A stretch of DNA of 12,117 bases from DSNY01 sp016861185 (GTDB lineage Bacteria; Pseudomonadota; Gammaproteobacteria; Burkholderiales; Burkholderiaceae_F), in assembly GCA_030263275.1 (NCBI GenBank), contig SZOR01000119.1, positions 1 through 12,117 of the forward strand, read 5' to 3'. Each line of letters starts with the position of its first letter. The stretch's first letter is position 1. A model generated the notes under the pieces. The model ran no database searches. It saw only the letters and a list, made by a program, of their open reading frames with translations, and was not told the origin of the DNA. The translations under genes and the position numbers were made by a program. Below are positions 7,838-12,117 of this stretch, piece after piece.

Positions 7838-7856
7838 GCGCGGCCGCAAGCCGCGC
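7838..7856. promoter_or_regulatory. Perfect 7-bp inverted repeat between the divergent Fe-ADH and AAR-like genes
   Basis: GCGCGGC-cgcaa-GCCGCGC lies in the 86-bp intergenic region 7800-7885. It could be an operator shared by the two divergent genes or a hairpin in the leader of either transcript. In GC-rich DNA a repeat of this size can arise by chance. I found no convincing -35/-10 pair around it. Confidence 0.25.
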
Positions 7857-7885
7857 GTACAAGCGCATTTCGGCACGGATTGCAG

Positions 7886-10033
7886 ATGAAGAATGTGATC
7901 GGCGTCAGCCTCGGCGCACGCAGCCAGGACTTCGAGTTCACGACCCGCTTCCTGGGTCGCCGAATGACCGTGCGGCGCATCGGTGCCGACCGCAGCACCG
8001 AGCGCGCGGCCAGGCTGCTACGCCACTGGGAGACGCGCGCCGACGCGATCGGTCTCGGCGTGGCGAACAACGGCCGCGCGGCGCTCGGCGGCGCCGACGA
8101 CGAAGCCGGCGCGCGGCTCGCGCGCCTGGTTACGCGCGTGCCGGTGACCACCGGCGCGCGGCTCGGCGACATCTTCGTCGAATGGGCGGTGCGCCGCGCG
8201 CAGGTGAGCCTCGGCAACTACTTCAACAACACGAAGGTGCTGTTCTTCTCCGGTGCGGCCGACTACAAGCTGGCGATGTCGATGTCCGAGTACACGGACA
8301 ACCTGCAGTTCGCCGACCCGGTGCGCCAGCTCGGCTTGCCCAAGCTGCTGACTTCGCTCGACGCGCTCGCGCTGTACACGCGCGGCGCGCATTACGTCGC
8401 CGACTGGAAGCCACGCAAGCTGCCGGCGGCGCCCGTGCTCAAGCTGTGGTCGAACCACGTGCTGCGCAAGGCGATGGCGAGCGCCACCGTGATCGTCGCA
8501 CCCGTGCACGAGCTGGACGACTTCGGCCTCGAGGAGCTGGCCGGCAAGACCATCATCACGTCGACCGTCAACGACGAGCGCATCGCGCAGTTCCGCGACA
8601 AGGGCGTGCACATGGTGATCGACGGCGCGCCTTTCATGGCGGGCCACGTGCTCGGGCCGCACCTGCTCGACGCGATGATCGTCGCCGCCACCGGCAAGGC
8701 CCCGGACGAGCTGCTCGAGGACGACTACCTCGACATCATCACCGAGCTCGCGCTCGAGCCGCGCATCCTGTATCCGAACGGCTTCAAGCGCGTCAACCGC
8801 TTCGCGTTCGTGATCCATCCGCTGTCGCAGGAGTACTTCAAGATCGTCAAGCCGATCGAGATCCTGTCGCGCGTGTCGCCGCCGGTGTTCCTGAACTCGA
8901 TCGAGAAGGTGATGGCGTACGCGCCGCCGTTCGTCTATTCGCGCGTGACCGGCATCCAGTCGCCGACCGGCGTGGAGGCCGAAGGCTGGCTGATTTCGGT
9001 CGGCGGCACGCCGCGCGAGATCATGAGCCGCAGCCCCGAGTTCACGTACCGGCGGCTGCTCGATGCGGCGAAGATGGCGCGCAAGCTCGGCGCGCAGATC
9101 ATGGGGCTCGGCGCGTTCACCAAGGTCGTCGGCGATGCCGGCGTCACGGTCGCCAAGCGTGCGCCGCTGCCGATCACGACCGGCAATTCGTACAGCGCCT
9201 CCGGCGCGTTGTGGGCCGCGCACGACGCGGTGCTGCGCATGCGGCTGCTGCCGCCGCCGAAAGGCAAGGAGCGCGTCAAGTTCAAGGCGATGGTGGTCGG
9301 CGCCACCGGCTCGATCGGCTCGGCCTGTGCGCGGCTGCTGGTCAAGGCCGCCGAGGAGGTCTACCTCGTGTCGCCGGAGACGGCGAAGCTGCTCGCGCTG
9401 AAGGAATCGATCCTGAAGGAGACGCCCGACGCCAAGGTGCATCTGTCCGCACGCGCCGACAAGGACCTCGCCGACATGGACATGATCGTCACGGCGACCT
9501 CCGGCGCCGGCAAGAAGGTGCTCGACATCATGAAGGTCAAGCCCGGCTGCGTGATCACCGACGTCGCGCGCCCGCTCGACCTGCCGCCCGAGGAAGTCGC
9601 CAAGCGGCCCGACGTGCTGGTGATCGAGTCCGGCGAGATCCAGCTTCCCGGCGACGTAAAGATGAAGAACATCGGGCTGCCGAAAGGCGTCGTGTACGCG
9701 TGCCTGGCGGAGACGATCGTGCTCGCGCTCGAAAGCCGCTTCGAGAACTTCACCGTCGGCCGCGCGATCGAGTGGGAGAAGGTGCGCGAGATCTACCAGC
9801 TCGGACTGAAGCACGGCATGAAGCTCGCCGCGATCTCCGGCGTCAACGGTCCGTTCAGCGACGAAGACATCGAGCGCGTGCGCACGCTCGCGCTCGAAGC
9901 GCGCGCGAGAGAGGAAGCCGCACGCCAGGCGGCGCAAGCGAAGAAGGCGGCGCGCGTTCGCACGAAGCCGGCCACCCCCGCCCGCCGCCAGGCGCCATCG
10001 CGCAAACGCTCGGCGGCTCCCGTCCCCGCGTGA
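7886..10033 (+). CDS. Long-chain acyl-ACP reductase (AAR)-like dehydrogenase with an extra N-terminal domain
   Basis: A 715-residue protein in three parts. Residues 1 to about 300 form an N-terminal region of unclear identity (VIGVSLGARSQDFEF, DAIGLG, VIDGAPFMAGHV). It faintly recalls proteins annotated as quinate 5-dehydrogenase-like. Residues about 305-650 resemble cyanobacterial AAR: LGAFTKVV (408-415) matches AAR LGGFTSII, TTGNSYSA (431-438) matches TTGNTHTA, and the Rossmann loop VVGATGSIGSA (470-480) matches VVGATGDIGSA. VYACLAET (603-610) matches FACFAEA, placing Cys606 on the acylated cysteine of AAR (Cys294 in Synechococcus). FENFTVGR (619-626) and LKHGMKLA (641-648) also align. AAR reduces acyl-ACP to fatty aldehyde with NADPH. 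The true substrate here may be acyl-ACP, acyl-CoA or another carboxylate. Residues about 673-715 are an Ala/Lys/Arg/Pro-rich basic tail. I chose the ATG at 7886; an in-frame TTG at 7880 is an alternative, and neither has a strong ribosome-binding site. No membrane segment is evident. It is divergent from the Fe-ADH. Confidence 0.85.
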   Translation: MKNVIGVSLGARSQDFEFTTRFLGRRMTVRRIGADRSTERAARLLRHWETRADAIGLGVANNGRAALGGADDEAGARLARLVTRVPVTTGARLGDIFVEWAVRRAQVSLGNYFNNTKVLFFSGAADYKLAMSMSEYTDNLQFADPVRQLGLPKLLTSLDALALYTRGAHYVADWKPRKLPAAPVLKLWSNHVLRKAMASATVIVAPVHELDDFGLEELAGKTIITSTVNDERIAQFRDKGVHMVIDGAPFMAGHVLGPHLLDAMIVAATGKAPDELLEDDYLDIITELALEPRILYPNGFKRVNRFAFVIHPLSQEYFKIVKPIEILSRVSPPVFLNSIEKVMAYAPPFVYSRVTGIQSPTGVEAEGWLISVGGTPREIMSRSPEFTYRRLLDAAKMARKLGAQIMGLGAFTKVVGDAGVTVAKRAPLPITTGNSYSASGALWAAHDAVLRMRLLPPPKGKERVKFKAMVVGATGSIGSACARLLVKAAEEVYLVSPETAKLLALKESILKETPDAKVHLSARADKDLADMDMIVTATSGAGKKVLDIMKVKPGCVITDVARPLDLPPEEVAKRPDVLVIESGEIQLPGDVKMKNIGLPKGVVYACLAETIVLALESRFENFTVGRAIEWEKVREIYQLGLKHGMKLAAISGVNGPFSDEDIERVRTLALEARAREEAARQAAQAKKAARVRTKPATPARRQAPSRKRSAAPVPA

Positions 10034-10040
10034 CGCCGAC

Positions 10041-10109
10041 CCCCCCTTTGAAAAAGGGGGGCAGGGGGGATTTCTCGATCGCCCGAGAGCAGAGGCTGTG
10101 AAATCCCCC
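10041..10109. repeat. Compound G/C-rich palindromic element just after the AAR-like gene
   Basis: Starting 8 bp after the stop codon, a perfect 9-bp hairpin CCCCCCTTT-gaa-AAAGGGGGG (10041-10061) is followed by a second 9-bp inverted repeat. This is GGGGGATTT (10065-10073) with AAATCCCCC (10101-10109), enclosing 27 bp that contain a smaller 5-bp stem (TCTCG/CGAGA). The element resembles widely dispersed intergenic palindromes of the CCCCCTTT...AAAGGGGG type. Those are often mistranslated as short PPLxKG-like peptides. It may terminate or stabilise the upstream mRNA. There is no T-run after the first hairpin. Confidence 0.7.
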
Positions 10110-10110
10110 T

Positions 10111-10306
10111 CGGTCCCCCTTTACAAAAGGGGGAGGAAGACAGACGCCCCTTCGGTGCGTGTGAATCGGATTCCCCCCTCCGGTCCCCCTTTACAAAAGG
10201 GGGAGGAAGACAGACGCCCCTTCGGTGCGTGTGAATCGGATTCCCCCCTCCGGTCCCCCTTTGCGAAAGGGGGAGGAAGGCAGACGCGCCTTCGGTGCAT
10301 CGTGAA
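10111..10306. repeat. 70-bp tandem repeat, two identical copies plus a diverged partial third
   Basis: Copy 1 (10111-10180) and copy 2 (10181-10250) are identical over 70 bp. Copy 3 (10251 to about 10306) keeps the first part with a handful of differences and then fades. Each copy begins with a 9-bp stem TCCCCCTTT / AAAGGGGGA around a 3-nt loop. The loop is ACA in copies 1 and 2 and GCG in copy 3, so those differences fall in the loop and leave the stem intact. A second weaker stem-loop lies around the CTTCGG in each unit. Open frames cross the array on both strands. Their peptides (for example PPLQKG or SPFCKGG) are repetitive shadows, so I call no gene here. Confidence 0.9.
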
Positions 10307-10528
10307 GTGCTTCCCGCTCGTTGCACCAGGGGCTGCGCGACTCCCACCGCGCGCAGCATCTCCGCCTCGGCATGAAGATTCGCATTGCGATCGGGCCCCG
10401 GCGCGACTAAGGTCGACGCACTCGCCGGCATTTCGCCGCGACGTCCCCTCGGCGCGGGCGCTGTCGCCCGCGTTTCCGCTCGCCGTGCCCGCCCGCGCCG
10501 GCGGCGCCTTCACCGGAGGATCCCTCGT
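10307..10528. other. Intergenic leader region without a recognisable gene
   Basis: Between the tandem repeat and the next start codon lie about 220 bp with no credible coding sequence on either strand. The only short frame with an ATG here (10369-10410) would encode 13 residues. A weak promoter-like pair is listed separately. I see no riboswitch-like or tRNA-like structure. Confidence 0.55.
10385..10413 (+). promoter_or_regulatory. Weak candidate promoter for the LamG/collagen-like gene
   Basis: TTGCGA (10385-10390) and TAAGGT (10408-10413) are separated by exactly 17 bp. They match the sigma-70 consensus at 4 and 3 of 6 positions. This would give a leader of about 110 nt before the ATG at 10529. 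It is the best pair I can find in the gap, but the -10 is poor. Confidence 0.25.
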
Positions 10529-12117
10529 ATGCCGACCGCCCGCAGTCTCGTCGCTCTCGATTTCGGCTTCGCCGACGGCACCGATGTCTCGCGCAAGGCG
10601 CATGCGGTGCGCCGGGTCGGCATGCTGGAGGCCGACCGCAGCCACCGGCGCATGAAGTTCAAGGGCGCGGGCTTTCTCGAAATCGCGTCGAGCGAAGCGC
10701 TGGCGAAGCTCGACAGCTTCACCGTCGAGGTCGAATTCTCGGTCGACCGCATCGGCGGTCCGCAGCAGGTGCTCGAAGGGCAGGCGCTGCCGGTGTCGCT
10801 ACGCGTGGAGAAGGACGGCACGATCGTCGCCGCGGTGCAGACGACGCAGGGCTGGGAGTCGGTCGATTCCGGCGCGCGCAAGCTCGCCAACCAGGAGCGC
10901 GTGACGGTGCGCATCGTGCACGATGCGGGCAAGTCGCTGCGGCTCGAGGTCGACGATCGCGCGGCGGGCACCACGCCACTGAAGGGCGCACTTCGCCGCA
11001 CCGGCAGCGGCGGCCTGCTGATCGGCGCGAAGTCCGAAGGCAAGGCGCAAGCCTTCCGCGGCTCGGTCGGACAGGTGCGCGTGCGCGACGGCGCGGTCGA
11101 CGCGATCGCGCTGGCGACGCGCGAGCGCTGGGCGGCCGACATGGCGGGACGGTTGAAGAAGCAGCTTCGCTTCGACGGCAAGCTCTACGTCGAGCCCGAT
11201 CCCGACGCGGTCGATCACCGCTTCGACACGATCAAGGGCATCCTGCGCGCCGCCGGCGTGCAGGACGTGTCTCAGTTGGCAACGCTGCGCATCGACCGGC
11301 GCACGGTGGTTCCGCCCAACATGCTGCTGATCGCGCCGCGCAAGGTGAGCCTGCCGCCGATCGACTGGGGCACGGTCGCCGGAACGATCGCGACCGCGGA
11401 AGTCGCGAGCGCCGTGCTCGCCACCGCCGCCGCGCTGCCCAATCGCAACAGCCGCGCGGTACTGCAGAAGGCGGCCGGCGCCGCGGTCGCGACTGCCGGT
11501 GCGAATGTCGCGCGCGCGCCGATCGAAGCGCGCGTCGAGAGCGCGCCGCGGCTCGCGAGTGCGGCGCGAGCGGGATCGCCGCCCGCCGCGCTCGGCGCGA
11601 TGGCGAGCGCGTTGCGCTCGACGACGGGCCTGCGGCGCATCGCTGCGCTCGACCGGCCGACGCTGCGCGAAGTCGTGCGGCCCGCGCGCGGCATCGAGAT
11701 CGTCGATCCCGACCTGCTGCCCGCGCTCGACAGCGACCGCCCCGCCGACTGGCCGGCGCAGTCGATGCCGATCCATTCGCTGCTGTCGCTGGTGACGATC
11801 CCGATCAACACCTCGGTGATCATCGCCGGCACGCTCGATCTGACCAACCAGCAGCTCGTGATCGAGCCGAACGTCGAGACGCTGTACATCATCGCCGAGG
11901 AGATCGTCGGCGCGCCCGACGCGGCGATCACGTGGCGCCGGCCGGGCGGATCGACGCCGGCGATGGCCGACGATCCGGCGAAGAACGGCCGTTCCTACTC
12001 GGGCGTGCACACGGCCGAAGGATCGCGCAACGGACTGCGCGGCGGCGACGGGCTCGACGGCGCACCGGGCATTGCGGGCGCCAGCGGCGTCGATGCGCCG
12101 AACCTCGAGATCTGGGC
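10529..12117 (+). CDS. Large LamG/concanavalin-like protein with collagen-like Gly-X-Y tract (runs off the right edge)
   Basis: The first 529 codons of a protein that continues past the window. The ATG at 10529-10531 follows GGAGGA (10515-10520) at good spacing. Residues about 6-190 look like a LamG/concanavalin-A-like jelly-roll: ALDFGFADG, a KFKGAGFLEI strand, SFTVEVEF (63-70), LLIGAK and RGSVGQVRVRDG (177-188). Such domains usually bind carbohydrate or protein. Residues about 280-350 are Ala-rich and low-complexity. Residues 420-470 are beta-strand-rich (VIIAGTLDLTNQQLVIEP). From Gly502, seven consecutive Gly-X-Y triplets begin (GLRGGDGLDGAPGIAGASG and on), which is collagen-like. No N-terminal signal peptide is visible, so any surface location would need a C-terminal or non-classical export signal outside the window. 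The specific function is unknown. It may be a filamentous or surface structural protein. Confidence 0.85.
   Translation, partial: MPTARSLVALDFGFADGTDVSRKAHAVRRVGMLEADRSHRRMKFKGAGFLEIASSEALAKLDSFTVEVEFSVDRIGGPQQVLEGQALPVSLRVEKDGTIVAAVQTTQGWESVDSGARKLANQERVTVRIVHDAGKSLRLEVDDRAAGTTPLKGALRRTGSGGLLIGAKSEGKAQAFRGSVGQVRVRDGAVDAIALATRERWAADMAGRLKKQLRFDGKLYVEPDPDAVDHRFDTIKGILRAAGVQDVSQLATLRIDRRTVVPPNMLLIAPRKVSLPPIDWGTVAGTIATAEVASAVLATAAALPNRNSRAVLQKAAGAAVATAGANVARAPIEARVESAPRLASAARAGSPPAALGAMASALRSTTGLRRIAALDRPTLREVVRPARGIEIVDPDLLPALDSDRPADWPAQSMPIHSLLSLVTIPINTSVIIAGTLDLTNQQLVIEPNVETLYIIAEEIVGAPDAAITWRRPGGSTPAMADDPAKNGRSYSGVHTAEGSRNGLRGGDGLDGAPGIAGASGVDAPNLEIW

Noticed and set aside
8018..9937. 639-codon open frame on the minus strand
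   Set aside because: Antisense to the AAR-like gene, with His/Arg/Asp-rich composition typical of the reverse complement of a GC-rich gene.
10041..10306. CRISPR array
   Set aside because: The repeats are directly adjacent with a 70-bp period and no unique spacers, and no cas-like gene is nearby.
9793..10645. Minus-strand frames with SPFCKGG-like repeats
   Set aside because: Same repeat array read backwards; the frames run into the neighbouring genes in antisense and have no independent support.
10098..10655. Plus-strand frame of 185 codons across the tandem repeat
   Set aside because: Its peptide is the repeat translated (PPLQKG-like motifs), it overlaps the start of the next gene in another frame, and it has no ribosome-binding site.
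10799..12010. 403-codon open frame on the minus strand
   Set aside because: Opposite the LamG/collagen-like gene and Arg-rich without motifs. The plus-strand frame has a strong ribosome-binding site and recognisable domains.

Overview
The window is about 12.1 kb of GC-rich DNA from a Gram-negative bacterium. Gene content (YcbB-type L,D-transpeptidase, MepK/YcbK, periplasmic Ntn-hydrolase acylase) and the high-GC codon use suggest a proteobacterium, perhaps a betaproteobacterium. This is an inference from gene families; no rRNA or other marker is present to settle it. Coding density is high, and no tRNA, rRNA, CRISPR array or transposase gene was seen.

Layout, left to right. (1) Positions 1-312, minus strand: N-terminal part of a ParA/MinD-type ATPase that runs off the left edge. 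(2) Positions 479-2230, minus: a YcbB/LdtD-like murein L,D-transpeptidase. Positions 2270-2815, plus: a Tat-exported MepK/YcbK-like endopeptidase. These two are divergent with only 39 bp between start codons. By family knowledge one makes and the other cuts 3-3 peptidoglycan cross-links. (3) Positions 2909-3538, plus: an unrecognised small exported protein, possibly a lipoprotein. (4) Positions 3631-6456, plus: a penicillin-acylase/AHL-acylase family precursor behind a plausible promoter. It converges on (5) an iron-containing alcohol dehydrogenase (6513-7799, minus); a strong hairpin lies between the two stops. (6) Positions 7886-10033, plus: a 715-aa protein. Its C-terminal half looks like cyanobacterial long-chain acyl-ACP reductase (AAR), including the acylated cysteine. 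It is divergent from the alcohol dehydrogenase. (7) Positions 10034-10528: a non-coding stretch with G/C-rich palindromes and a 70-bp tandem repeat. (8) Positions 10529 to the right edge, plus: start of a large protein with a LamG/concanavalin-like N-terminus and an emerging collagen-like Gly-X-Y tract.

The most interesting unit is the divergent AAR-like reductase plus Fe-dependent alcohol dehydrogenase. It could form a two-step route from acyl-ACP (or acyl-CoA) to fatty aldehyde to fatty alcohol in a non-cyanobacterium. Both proteins end in Arg/Lys/Pro/Ala-rich basic tails. The cell-wall pair, the tandem hairpin array and the LamG-collagen protein are the other points worth following up.
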